A stretch of 13,364 nt of DNA from Saccharicrinis sp050296935 (GCA_050296935.1 JBNKRV010000306.1:1-13364), one strand, 5' to 3'; shown: positions 1 through 9,067, counted from the first letter of the stretch. Notes: generated from the letters alone by a model not told the origin. A program made the numbers and translations.

Positions 1-139
1 TTCATAGCTTTTCAGTAAATAATCGATTTACGGCTCTAAATTTTATCACCATAGCTCGCTATGTCTCAAAAATTTATATTGTAAATCAATCATTTACTGA
101 ATTTTGAGCTCGCTAATTTTAATCGAACTCAGGTTATTA
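1..139 (-). repeat. Terminal inverted repeat, left copy (hairpin-forming dispersed element)
   Basis: These 139 bases are the exact reverse complement of 13225-13363, with no mismatch seen on base-by-base comparison. The copy runs off the window edge, so its outer boundary is unknown. It contains a 91-nt hairpin (11-101): 21-bp outer arms at 11-31 and 81-101, an inner AAATTTT/AAAATTT stem, and a CATAGC/GCTATG tip. The word AGCTCGCTA occurs twice inside it. It has no coding potential and no transposase beside it, so it resembles a MITE or REP-type palindromic repeat. The unit is called minus because its hairpin forms G-U wobbles rather than A-C mismatches when read on that strand. Confidence 0.9.
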
Positions 140-201
140 TAATTGTGTTTGATTTAGATAAGGAATCATTTTAATCTTTATTAATGAACCTTTCTATAAA
201 T

Positions 202-213
202 TAATACGTATTA
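202..213. promoter_or_regulatory. 12-bp palindrome upstream of the phosphoesterase gene
   Basis: TAATACGTATTA is a perfect palindrome 66 bp before the ATG of the metallophosphoesterase gene. A second short palindrome, ACAATTGT, follows at 218-225. Position and symmetry would suit an operator for a dimeric regulator. AT-rich DNA produces such palindromes by chance, no regulator is encoded nearby, and no clear promoter pair was found here. Confidence 0.2.
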
Positions 214-279
214 TTGCACAATTGTAATATCAAAGCTGGTTGTAATCAGGAATGATAGTGGGGTAATTTTAATATTGAT

Positions 280-1566
280 ATGAAGCTGACTTTTATTGCG
301 TTTTTAATTCTTTCAATTTTTATTGTTGTAGTTGATTTATTGGGTTTCTTGATTTGGAAGAGAGAAACTGAAGGTGAAAACAATAAATTTCATAAAAGAA
401 TTGCACTTCTGTTATTTGTTGTAATTCCGGTATTTGAGATCATTTCTTATTTCTATTTAACACAACAAATACGTCACGCATCATCTCCTGTATTTTATCT
501 TTGGTTTATGGCAGCAAATGCTCTTTGCCTGCTTATATACCTGCCTAAAGTTGCCTTTCTCTTTTACTATCTTATTTTTATGGGCGTTTCCATATTAACA
601 GAAGCCTTAAGGAATAAAAAATATTCAAAGGAGCAGACTACCATTAAATATCCTAAGATTAGTAGAAAGAAGTTTGTAAGCCAGATTGGAATTATATTAG
701 CCACAGCACCTTTTATTTCAGTGCTCTTTGGTATGCACCGGGGACGCTTTGCTTTTTTCTCAAGACAACAGCGTTTGAGTTTTCCTAATTTACCTTCGGC
801 TTTCGATGGTTTTAAGATTATTCATATTTCAGATATTCATTTAGGTTCTTTTGCAAGCAATTATCATAAGCTGGAGGATATTGTTGAAATAATCAATAAT
901 GAGCATGCAGATGTAATTTTCTTTACCGGAGATTTAGTAAATAATTTTCATGAAGAAACATTTGGGTGGGAAAGAGTATTTTTAAAGCTGAAGGCAAAGT
1001 ATGGTAAGTTTTCAATCTTGGGGAATCATGATTATGGAGATTATACAGATTGGGAATCTCCTGAGGCAAAAATGAGGAATTTTTTGGGTATAATGGATGC
1101 TCATGAAAAATTTGGATTTAAATTATTAAGAGATCAATCTGTTTCATTAGAGATTGGGGGAGATGAAATTGCGCTTACAGGAGTTGAAAATTGGGGCCAT
1201 GATCCATTTCCAAGATATGGCGATTTAAATGTAGCTCAAAGGGGTACTGAGTCCTATCCGTTTAAGATTCTTTTGTCACATGATCCGGATCATTGGGATG
1301 CAGAAGTAATTGATAAAACGAAGTATGACCTTACTTTAGCTGGCCATACACACGGGATGCAATTTGGAATTGACTGGAAAGGATTCCGGTGGAGTCCTGC
1401 TAAATATAAGTTTAAAAGATGGGATGGATTGTATCAGCATAACAATCAGTTTTTGTATGTGAATAGAGGCTTGGGATTCTTAGGGATGCCTGCGCGTATT
1501 GGTATGCCACCAGAAATTACTGTAATACAATTAAGTAAAGGTACAGTTAATACAGAACCTATGTAA
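280..1566 (+). CDS. Membrane-anchored calcineurin-like metallophosphoesterase
   Basis: This 428-residue protein is probably a phosphoesterase of the YkuE/YaeI-like calcineurin superfamily, held in the inner membrane. The N-terminal third has hydrophobic segments at about 4-25, 41-60, 70-107 (probably two spans) and 133-152. The catalytic domain starts near residue 165 and has the full two-metal set: D185-x-H187, G217-D218, G248-N249-H250-D251, H334 in SHDPDHWD, and G355-H356-T-H358-G. All metal ligands are present, so it should be active. Relatives act on phospholipid, lipid A-precursor or nucleotide phosphodiesters; the substrate cannot be read from sequence. The ATG at 280 gives a sensible first membrane segment and no better start was seen. 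It stands alone and converges with the amylase gene across 69 bp that contain no obvious U-tailed terminator. Confidence 0.9.
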   Translation: MKLTFIAFLILSIFIVVVDLLGFLIWKRETEGENNKFHKRIALLLFVVIPVFEIISYFYLTQQIRHASSPVFYLWFMAANALCLLIYLPKVAFLFYYLIFMGVSILTEALRNKKYSKEQTTIKYPKISRKKFVSQIGIILATAPFISVLFGMHRGRFAFFSRQQRLSFPNLPSAFDGFKIIHISDIHLGSFASNYHKLEDIVEIINNEHADVIFFTGDLVNNFHEETFGWERVFLKLKAKYGKFSILGNHDYGDYTDWESPEAKMRNFLGIMDAHEKFGFKLLRDQSVSLEIGGDEIALTGVENWGHDPFPRYGDLNVAQRGTESYPFKILLSHDPDHWDAEVIDKTKYDLTLAGHTHGMQFGIDWKGFRWSPAKYKFKRWDGLYQHNNQFLYVNRGLGFLGMPARIGMPPEITVIQLSKGTVNTEPM

Positions 1567-1635
1567 TCAGTAAGTTTAAACAAATCCGGGTGTATACACT
1601 GAATAAATTCATTCATTCGAATGAGTTATATATAC

Positions 1636-3327
1636 TTATTCTAATTCATATATGTTACCGTAAAACGGTTTTACCTGAACTCCAACGCCATTTGTAATGG
1701 CTATTTCCTGTGGGAAATTAATCCTGTTGTCGCGATCAAAAAAGTCGATTCCTTTAAAGAATTTTTTATTTTCCACACCCATGGTAGAAAAGGCGTGTGC
1801 GGGAATTTTTACACGGCACTTTATAGGTTCACCTGAGAAATTAACAACAATCAATAGAATCTTTTCTTGATAATATCTTAGAAATGCATAAAGTTTTGAA
1901 GCGTCAAATACCGTGTTTTCATCTTTGTTAGCCCACATTAAATCATAAAACTTACCATTTTTTATGATATCTGATTCATGTATGAAATTCAGATATTTTT
2001 TGTACCAGTTTCTTAATTCAATGGTGTCATTATCCAGTTTCTCAAGGTTAAAATGGCCTTCGTTAACCCAGTCCTGATATAATTTTACTCCCCAATAATC
2101 AAAAATAGTTGTCCGTCCATCAATACCACTATATCCCTCTTCATCCATTCCGCGTTCACCCAGTTCTTGTCCGAAATAAACCATTAGAGGGTTGGAATAT
2201 AATGCACCGGAAATAATCATTGCAGGTATTGCTTTTTCAGCTTCACCGGCAAAGTACGGGGAAGCAATTCTTTGTTCATCATGGTTTTCCAGAAAGAATA
2301 GCATGTGCTGATGAATGCCGTTTAAAATATCCCATGCTCTGGTTATGGCATCAGGTTGGCTATGGCCTTGAATAATAGCCTTTAAGGTGTCATACAAACC
2401 AACTTTGTCGTATAAAAAATCAAAACCACCATAGGTAATATACTGCCTGTATAAATCCGGATTATATACTTCTGCAATAAAAATGATTTCCGGATGTATT
2501 TCCTTTACTTTTGGAATTACCCAATGCCAGAACTCTACAGGAACCATTTCGGCCATGTCGCATCTGAACCCATCAATATTTTTATTTCCCCAGAATAATA
2601 GAATATCCAGCATTTTGCTCCAGGTATCAGGAACAGGATCAAAGTTTTTAGTGTTCTCTTGAAATATATTTACTCCATAATTGAGTTTTATTGTTTCATA
2701 CCAGTCATGAATACCTGGTTTTGAAGTCATGCAATCATTGCCTGTAACTTTGGCCGGATATTCAATCAGGTGCTCTGATCCTATTGCAGGTACAGGTCCA
2801 TCAAATGTTTCACCGGGTAAATAGTAAAAATTATTATGAATGTCAAAATTGACCTGTGTATTATCATCTTCTCCAAAATCCTTAATTCCTTTGGGTTTGT
2901 TATCAGATATATAGTGTCTTGCTAAGTGGTTAGGAACAAAGTCAATAATGACTTTCATGTTTTCGTTATGCGTTCTTTGAACCAGATTTTCGAACTCAGA
3001 CATCCTGTTCTCAACATCTTCGGCTAAATCAGGATTGATATCGTAATAATCTTTTATTGCATATGGAGAGCCAGCCTTACCCTTTACAACTTCCGGATAA
3101 TCTTTTGAAATATTATATGGAGTATAATCCGTGGTTAAAGCATGTTCAATTATTCCGGTATACCATATGTGAGAGATACCAAGTTGTTTTATTTCCTGCA
3201 ATGCTTTTGGAGTAAAATCATTTAATTTCCCACATCCATTTTCTTCAATAGTACCATTTTTAATATTGTTTCTGTTTTTATTTCCAAACAGCCGGGTAAA
3301 TATCTGGTAGATGATAATTTTTTCCAT
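1636..3327 (-). CDS. Intracellular GH13 alpha-amylase-family glycosidase
   Basis: The product is 563 residues. It has the four conserved GH13 blocks of a (beta/alpha)8 retaining glycosidase: DFVPNH (129-134), GFRCDMAE (253-260, nucleophile D257), FIAEV (283-287, acid/base E286) and FLENHDE (345-351, transition-state D350). The C-terminal 90 residues or so look like the usual beta-sandwich domain C. The barrel starts almost at residue 1 (MEKIIIYQIFTRLFG) and there is no signal peptide or lipobox, so the enzyme is inferred to be cytoplasmic, acting on internal glycogen or imported malto-oligosaccharides. Whether it is a hydrolase or a transglycosylase cannot be decided. No SusCD, maltose regulator or other carbohydrate gene is adjacent. 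It diverges from the peptidase/barrel gene across 253 bp. Confidence 0.93.
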   Translation of the reverse strand: MEKIIIYQIFTRLFGNKNRNNIKNGTIEENGCGKLNDFTPKALQEIKQLGISHIWYTGIIEHALTTDYTPYNISKDYPEVVKGKAGSPYAIKDYYDINPDLAEDVENRMSEFENLVQRTHNENMKVIIDFVPNHLARHYISDNKPKGIKDFGEDDNTQVNFDIHNNFYYLPGETFDGPVPAIGSEHLIEYPAKVTGNDCMTSKPGIHDWYETIKLNYGVNIFQENTKNFDPVPDTWSKMLDILLFWGNKNIDGFRCDMAEMVPVEFWHWVIPKVKEIHPEIIFIAEVYNPDLYRQYITYGGFDFLYDKVGLYDTLKAIIQGHSQPDAITRAWDILNGIHQHMLFFLENHDEQRIASPYFAGEAEKAIPAMIISGALYSNPLMVYFGQELGERGMDEEGYSGIDGRTTIFDYWGVKLYQDWVNEGHFNLEKLDNDTIELRNWYKKYLNFIHESDIIKNGKFYDLMWANKDENTVFDASKLYAFLRYYQEKILLIVVNFSGEPIKCRVKIPAHAFSTMGVENKKFFKGIDFFDRDNRINFPQEIAITNGVGVQVKPFYGNIYELE

Positions 3328-3393
3328 GTGTCAAAATGTAGCTTATTCCTGCATGATATTATATGTACTAAAATACACAATTATAACTTATAT

Positions 3394-3447
3394 CCTGAGT
3401 TCGATTTGGTTTTTAGAATGGAGACTGTACTAAAAGATTGATTTACA
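3394..3447 (+). repeat. Decayed partial copy of the terminal repeat
   Basis: The 13-mer CCTGAGTTCGATT (3394-3406) and the 12-mer GATTGATTTACA (3436-3447) are identical to two blocks of the right terminal repeat (13231-13243 and 13273-13284). In both places the blocks are separated by exactly 29 bases. The 29-base spacers match at only 12 positions, and similarity fades beyond the second block. Order, orientation and exact spacing argue for an old, eroded copy. It lies in the divergent intergenic region between the amylase and the peptidase/barrel gene. Confidence 0.65.
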
Positions 3448-3580
3448 GTTGAATTTTAATTGTATTTATAACCTTATGAAGGTATTGTTCCTGATATATC
3501 TGATGTATACAATATTTTAGTTTCATTAAAATATACTTTTAATTGTAAGTTTTAAAGTATTTTTATGCGATTTAACAAAA

Positions 3581-6577
3581 ATGAATGTAATGTGGAGCAT
3601 GCCTAAATGTTTGATTATATATGTGTTTGTAATAATGTGGTTTCCTGTAAATGCACAGTATTATTCCTCCGGAGCAGATCCTGCATCCACAAAATGGTCC
3701 AGAATTGAAACTGAAAATTTTAAAATTGTATTTCCTGATTTTTATGAAGAGCAGGGGCAATATATTGCCAAAGTAATGGAGAAAGTATATCGTTTGGGAT
3801 CAAAGTCATTAAATCATAATCCAAAAAAAGTGAGTATTCTGGTTCATGCTCAAACTGCTTATTCAAATGGTTTTGTAACATGGGCACCCAAACGCATGGA
3901 ATTGTATACAACGCCACATCAGCAAATGTATGCTCAGGATTGGATTCAGCAACTGGCCATTCACGAATTCAGGCATGTAGGGCAAATTGATAAGCTAAAT
4001 AACGGTTTTTCAAAAATGCTGAGTTATATACTGGGAGACCAGGCCATTGGTGCTGTATTGGGATTGTATGTGCCCATGTGGTTTTTAGAAGGTGATGCTG
4101 TGGCGGCTGAAACAGGATTGTCAAAAGTTGGTAGAGGAAGAATGCCTGAGTTTGAACAAGGTATTAGGGCACAGGTGATGGACAAAAATATATATTCTTA
4201 TAATAAAGCTGTTTTTGGTTCTTACAAAGATTATATCCCAAATCATTATGAAATGGGGTATCAATTAGTAGCGGGAGCTAGAGCTAAATATGGTGCTGAA
4301 GTATGGCAGGAGGCGCTTTCTGAAACAGCAAAAAGGAGCTATTCGATAACACCATTTAATCGTGGCATAAAGAGGGTGACTGGAATAAATAAGACTCATT
4401 TATATCGGGAAACCTTTGATTTTTTGCGGAAAAAATGGATGAAACAGGATTCTTTAACAACGCAATCTTCATATAGTAATCTGACAAAAAAAGATTCTAA
4501 GTTTGTGAACTTCAGGTTTCCAGTTATGATGAAGGATGGATATGTTGTAGCTCAAATATCAGGACCCGGGGAAATTAGTCGTTTTGTAAAAATAGATAAC
4601 AAGGGCAAATATACCACACTTTATACACCAGGAAATACTGGAGACGAACCTTTTTCATATGCTGAAAATATATTGTGTTGGGCTGAGTATGTGCCCGATA
4701 CACGATGGGAGAATCAAATGTATTCCGTTATTAAAACTTATAATATTTCAACTGAAAAGGCAAAGGTTATAAGTAAGAAATCAAATTATTTTTCACCGGT
4801 TATTAGTCCTGATGGGAATATTATTGCCGCTGTTCATGCGAATTCGTCAGGGGATTGTTCCATTGTTTTAATGGATAGTTCCACGGGTTCAGAGTTAGAT
4901 GAGATTAGTTATAATGATAACAATTATTTATTCACGCCTTCCTGGAATAGCGATGGTAATTCGATTGTATGTGTTGCTTTAACTGGCGGGGGAAAGCAAA
5001 TTGTATTGTTGGATGTATTAACTAAAAAATGGGAGCCGGTTACCAAACCATCTTTTAGTGAAATAACATTGCCCAAATGGAATCAGAATAATGAGATTCT
5101 TTTTACCGGATCTTACACTGGTAAAAATGATATTTATAAAGTAGGTGTCGAAGATAAGGTGGTCACTCAGATTACAGAGTCGAAGTATGGTGCTACAGGG
5201 GCTGTTTCGGTCTTGGGAGGTGAAAAATTGTTATATAGTAATTATACAGCAGATGGTTATCAATTAGTAAGTATTAATAAAAGTGACTTTGTAAATAATG
5301 ATTTGTCTGAGGTTCAGGATAATTCTATAAAACTATATGAGGATATTAGCAAACAGGAAAACAGTGTTGTTGATGTCTCTGATATTGAGAATGAACCTGA
5401 TTATAAAGTGAAAACATATTCTAAATGGAACCTTTTAAATCTTCATAGCTGGGCTCCTGCATTTATAAATATTAATGATAAAAAAGTGAGTTATGGTGCC
5501 TCCTTAATGTCGCAGAATTTATTAGGTACAACAGAAATGCTTGTAGGATATAATGCTGATTCGCAAATGAGTAGGGAGAAGTACTACTTCAATTTTAAAT
5601 ATCGGGGATGGTATCCTGTAATTAATTTTGAAATTAAAGCAGGTGACCAGAAGTATAAATTTAATGGGGTTTCTGACCTTCAAGGTGATTCAGCAATTTG
5701 GCAATATATAAATTCAAGGTTGTATCAAACTCAATTTAACTTGGGAACAAGCATTCCCTTTAACCTGACAAATGGTAAGATGTACAGTTTACTGCAGCCT
5801 TCCGTAGAGTATCATTATTATCACCGTACGGGTTATTCAGTTGATAAAACTTTGTTTGTGCATCAGGAATCAGGTTGGAGTCCGGTTGAAGAATCTCAAT
5901 ATATTATTCCTGATATGGATTATTCATCAATGGAGTATGGTTTGTATTTTCATCGAATAAAAAAGAGTAGTCAGCGGGATGTTTCTTCCAGGTGGGGACA
6001 AATTATTGAATTTAAATATCAGCATAACCCGATAGGCAAATCAGATTATGGGAGTATTTCAATGCTTCGTTCCAGTCTGTATTTTCCGGGATTAGGTTTA
6101 CATCATTCTATTCGGTTAGATAATAAATACCAATATAAAACTAAAGGAGGGCAATATAATAGTAATAGTGATTTTATAACAAAATATAGATTTGGTGATT
6201 ATTTTAATCTTCCAAGAGGTTATAATAGTCAGCCTAATGATCGTTTATATTCGATAAAATTAGATTATATTTTTCCTTTATGTAATCCGGATCTCTCTTT
6301 GGGAGGATTAATGTATTTAAAGCGTATCACTTCAAATATCTTTTTTGATTACAGTAAAATATGGGAAGATTATACGGTTAAAACATCAGGTTATTCATTT
6401 ACACAAAAGCGTAATTTCAAATCTGTAGGAATGGAATTTAAAGGGGATATTAATGTATTTCGATTTTTATTTCCCTTAACCATAGGATATCGATATGCCC
6501 GCCTCATTAATTTAAATCAAAATTATTCTGAATTTTTAATCGGAATGAATATCTCAGGTTTTTCTCTTGGAAAATAA
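3581..6577 (+). CDS. Secreted peptidase-like / TolB-like propeller / outer-membrane barrel protein
   Basis: This 998-residue protein appears to combine three modules. Residues 1-25 are a signal peptide with a likely cut after PVNA before Q26. Residues about 38-290 form a gluzincin-type peptidase-like domain: HEFRH at 128-132 matches HExxH with E129 as catalytic residue, and WFLEG (167-171) supplies E170 as a plausible third zinc ligand. Residues about 310-570 carry TolB-like propeller repeats (SPVISPDGN, TPSWNSDGN, LPKWNQNNE). Residues about 615-998 are rich in alternating aromatic and polar strands, including FPLCNPDLSLGGLMYLKR, as in an outer-membrane beta-barrel. It is therefore predicted to sit in the outer membrane. 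Substrate and role are unknown. In-frame ATGs at 3581, 3590 and 3599 could all start a working signal peptide; the first is used here. Confidence 0.85.
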   Translation: MNVMWSMPKCLIIYVFVIMWFPVNAQYYSSGADPASTKWSRIETENFKIVFPDFYEEQGQYIAKVMEKVYRLGSKSLNHNPKKVSILVHAQTAYSNGFVTWAPKRMELYTTPHQQMYAQDWIQQLAIHEFRHVGQIDKLNNGFSKMLSYILGDQAIGAVLGLYVPMWFLEGDAVAAETGLSKVGRGRMPEFEQGIRAQVMDKNIYSYNKAVFGSYKDYIPNHYEMGYQLVAGARAKYGAEVWQEALSETAKRSYSITPFNRGIKRVTGINKTHLYRETFDFLRKKWMKQDSLTTQSSYSNLTKKDSKFVNFRFPVMMKDGYVVAQISGPGEISRFVKIDNKGKYTTLYTPGNTGDEPFSYAENILCWAEYVPDTRWENQMYSVIKTYNISTEKAKVISKKSNYFSPVISPDGNIIAAVHANSSGDCSIVLMDSSTGSELDEISYNDNNYLFTPSWNSDGNSIVCVALTGGGKQIVLLDVLTKKWEPVTKPSFSEITLPKWNQNNEILFTGSYTGKNDIYKVGVEDKVVTQITESKYGATGAVSVLGGEKLLYSNYTADGYQLVSINKSDFVNNDLSEVQDNSIKLYEDISKQENSVVDVSDIENEPDYKVKTYSKWNLLNLHSWAPAFININDKKVSYGASLMSQNLLGTTEMLVGYNADSQMSREKYYFNFKYRGWYPVINFEIKAGDQKYKFNGVSDLQGDSAIWQYINSRLYQTQFNLGTSIPFNLTNGKMYSLLQPSVEYHYYHRTGYSVDKTLFVHQESGWSPVEESQYIIPDMDYSSMEYGLYFHRIKKSSQRDVSSRWGQIIEFKYQHNPIGKSDYGSISMLRSSLYFPGLGLHHSIRLDNKYQYKTKGGQYNSNSDFITKYRFGDYFNLPRGYNSQPNDRLYSIKLDYIFPLCNPDLSLGGLMYLKRITSNIFFDYSKIWEDYTVKTSGYSFTQKRNFKSVGMEFKGDINVFRFLFPLTIGYRYARLINLNQNYSEFLIGMNISGFSLGK

Positions 6578-6697
6578 TATGTGGTATTTGTGATGACGGT
6601 TACTCAATGGGTTTTCGATTTTTTTTTATCTTATAATTCCTTTTTTATTTCTTAATAATTCAATTGACATATATAATTACCAAAACTTCTTAATTGT

Positions 6698-6718
6698 TAT
6701 ATTTGTGAGCCAATTGGC
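6698..6718 (+). promoter_or_regulatory. Candidate promoter -7 element and overlapping palindrome
   Basis: TATATTTG (6698-6705) fits the Bacteroidota sigma-ABfr -7 consensus TAnnTTTG exactly, 30 bp before the ATG of the nucleoid-associated protein gene. The -33 TTTG box is not evident at the expected spacing. Immediately downstream, GCCAATTGGC (6709-6718) is a perfect 10-bp palindrome that would cover the transcription start, a position where a bound protein would repress. Confidence 0.4.
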
Positions 6719-6735
6719 AAAAAAAATAAGTTAAC

Positions 6736-7785
6736 ATGATTGATTTTTCGCAAACAACCATTGAGAATATGGTTGTACATCAGATAGGCGCCAGAGCCGA
6801 AGCTGAACCAATGAGGTTATCAAAAACAACAATGCAGTTACATGATGATGAAATGGTAACAGATGTATTGTTGAACTATTTTTTTAAACCTTTTAAGGAA
6901 GATTCTTACTTTAATTTTTTTCATCCGGAAGATATAGAACACAATCTGGTTTTTGTAAAAGCCAGACAATTGTTTGAAGAAGGTGGTGATTTTTATGAAG
7001 CTTCTGTCTTTTTAGCAGAATATCTATATGAAAAATCCAATCATCCTAAAATCAGAGGGGGTGAATTTTATATGGCCACATTTAATAATGTGGTGGTTGA
7101 TGGAGAATTAGTAAATGCCTTAGGAATTTTCAAATCGGAGAATAAAGAAACATTTTTGAAGGTTTATTTAAAGGAACAAAACTTTGAATTAGGTACTCAG
7201 GAGGGAATTAATATTAAAAAGCTTGATAAAGGGTGCTTAATATTTAATACAGAACAAGATCAGGGATATAAGATTTGCTCTGTTGACAATATCAATAAAG
7301 GTAATGAAGCCCGGTTTTGGGTGGATGACTTCTTAGGATTGCAACCTCGTGAGGATAACTATTATTTCACACGTAATTACCTTGAGATGTGTAAAGGATT
7401 TGTTGATAATGTTTATAATAAGGATAATGAGGTAGCCCGTGCCGATCAAATTGATATGCTTAATAAATCAATGGATTTTTTTAATAGTAAGGATAATTTC
7501 AGGGAGGAAAATTTTGAGCATGAGGTAATTGGGCAACCGGAAGTTATTGAGGCTTTTAAAGATTATAAGGAAAGTTATCAGCAGGAATCGAACATTCCGC
7601 TTCGCGAGGAGTTTGATATCTCAAAGAGTGCCGTAAAAGGACAAAAGAGTACTTTTAAATCGATACTTAAACTGGATAAAAACTTTCACGTTTATATTCA
7701 TGGTCGAAGAGATTATGTTGAACGTGGGTACGATCAACAAAAGGGATTAAATTATTATACACTTTATTACGAAATAGAGAGTTAA
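6736..7785 (+). CDS. Nucleoid-associated protein, NA37/YejK (NdpA) family
   Basis: This 349-residue protein resembles the 37-kDa nucleoid-associated family (NA37; YejK/NdpA in enterics), whose members bind DNA and associate with the nucleoid. Family-like stretches are the N-terminal block around residues 5-50 (ENMVVHQIG... then a DDEM and LLNYFFKPF segment) and the central block GGEFYMATFNNVVVDGE (108-124) followed by NALGIFKSE (127-135). Length is close to the enteric protein. There is no signal peptide or membrane segment, so it is cytoplasmic. The ATG at 6736 follows an A-rich leader typical of this phylum. It is 158 bp from the gene before and 123 bp from menF, so it is probably transcribed on its own. 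Direct function in this lineage is inferred. Confidence 0.88.
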   Translation: MIDFSQTTIENMVVHQIGARAEAEPMRLSKTTMQLHDDEMVTDVLLNYFFKPFKEDSYFNFFHPEDIEHNLVFVKARQLFEEGGDFYEASVFLAEYLYEKSNHPKIRGGEFYMATFNNVVVDGELVNALGIFKSENKETFLKVYLKEQNFELGTQEGINIKKLDKGCLIFNTEQDQGYKICSVDNINKGNEARFWVDDFLGLQPREDNYYFTRNYLEMCKGFVDNVYNKDNEVARADQIDMLNKSMDFFNSKDNFREENFEHEVIGQPEVIEAFKDYKESYQQESNIPLREEFDISKSAVKGQKSTFKSILKLDKNFHVYIHGRRDYVERGYDQQKGLNYYTLYYEIES

Positions 7786-7908
7786 TACTTAAGTTGATTT
7801 TTCAGCTCTCGTTACTATGTATTACTTAAAAGGTGATAAGAGAAGATGGTTTTGTTAGTCAGTTTGCATCAATTAAAACAAAATAAGAACTAGAACGATA
7901 AACAAGTT

Positions 7909-9039
7909 TTGCTGAACGTAAAAGATAATATTACTGAACCGGAAGTTTCTCAGAGACAGATATTGGATTATTGTATTCAGCATCATGTTCCTTTTGCAAT
8001 TTTTAAAATGCCCGGGGAAAGTAAAAGCGTGTTATTGGTATGTAACAAGGCACAAGTTATACAACCAAATGACCTGGAGAGCTATTTAAATGCTGATGGG
8101 TATTTAATTGTTCCGTTTTCTTTTTCAGAATCCTCTTGCTTGTATATAAAGGCAGACTACGTTATAGATGATAATGAAAAGTGCTGGTCAGATTTTGAGC
8201 ATATCAAAACAATAAATTCTCAGGAGAATATTGATGACTCAAAAACTTACTATGCAACATTTGAGGATTATCAAAAACAATTTGCTCAACTGTATCAACA
8301 TATACTGGATGGGGATATTCGCAAGGCCATTTTATCCAGAATTAAACCCGTTAAAGATATTTCGAGGAAGGATGCTGGTGAGTTTTATTATACTTTATGT
8401 AGTAAATATCCCAGGGCATATACATTTATGTATTATACTCCTCAATCTGGATTATGGAGTGGAGCCAGTCCTGAATTATTTCTGAAAATAAATGATAATC
8501 AGGCTTATACCGTTTCTTTGGCAGGTACCAGAAAAAGTACTGGTGATGGGTTAAAATGGAATGATAAAGAGGTTGATGAACAGCAGATTGTAACTGATTT
8601 TATAACTGGAATTTTAAATAAATATGGTGTTCACGCAGCAGAAGTAAAAGGTCCGGATACTATTAAAGCCGGGAAAATTGCACACTTGCGAACGCAATAT
8701 CATTTTGGAGTTAATACTATTCAGCATAAATTAGGTGAGTTTATCATGGATTTACATCCTACGCCTGCTGTATGTGGCTTACCCAAAACAGAATCCATGC
8801 AAATTATTCATGATGTTGAAAAACACAATCGTGCTTATTATGCTGGTTTTATTGGGAGAGTTAATGCCGGAAATTTGGGTTTCTTCGTGAATATTCGGAG
8901 TATGAAATTGAGTAGGCAGGGAGTAGATTTGTATCTGGGAGGTGGTATAACTGAAGGTTCAAATGCAAAAGAAGAGTGGGCTGAAACTGAATTAAAGGCC
9001 GAAACCTTAATGGAAGTTATCCGTGAAGTGCGAAAGTAA
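7909..9039 (+). CDS. menF: Isochorismate synthase, first menaquinone-specific enzyme
   Basis: MenF converts chorismate to isochorismate in the cytoplasm. The 376-residue protein has a chorismate-binding domain from about 115 to 374. K139 in RKAILSR and E189 in GASPELFL match the general base and general acid of EntC (K147/E197) and E. coli MenF (K190/E240), with the same spacing of 50. Other family blocks are SLAGTRKSTGD (203-213), HPTPAVCGLPK (283-293), YAGFIGRV (311-318), GGGITEGS (344-351) and the C-terminal EEWAETELKAE, which should supply Mg ligands. The only usable start is TTG at 7909: an in-frame TAG lies at 7891-7893 and the first in-frame ATG (8008) would remove conserved N-terminal sequence. 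It leads menF-menD-menB, 28 bp before menD. No promoter of the expected consensus was found upstream. Confidence 0.93.
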   Translation: MLNVKDNITEPEVSQRQILDYCIQHHVPFAIFKMPGESKSVLLVCNKAQVIQPNDLESYLNADGYLIVPFSFSESSCLYIKADYVIDDNEKCWSDFEHIKTINSQENIDDSKTYYATFEDYQKQFAQLYQHILDGDIRKAILSRIKPVKDISRKDAGEFYYTLCSKYPRAYTFMYYTPQSGLWSGASPELFLKINDNQAYTVSLAGTRKSTGDGLKWNDKEVDEQQIVTDFITGILNKYGVHAAEVKGPDTIKAGKIAHLRTQYHFGVNTIQHKLGEFIMDLHPTPAVCGLPKTESMQIIHDVEKHNRAYYAGFIGRVNAGNLGFFVNIRSMKLSRQGVDLYLGGGITEGSNAKEEWAETELKAETLMEVIREVRK

Positions 9040-9067
9040 TATGAGATCTGAAATCAAAAATAATTAA

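Noticed and set aside
1567..1635. Possible terminator between the convergent phosphoesterase and amylase genes
   Set aside because: GTGTATACAC and CATTCGAATG palindromes are present but no stable stem followed by a T-run was found on either strand.
8231..8485. Open frame of 84 codons inside menF in another frame
   Set aside because: It lies wholly within menF and shows no family features.
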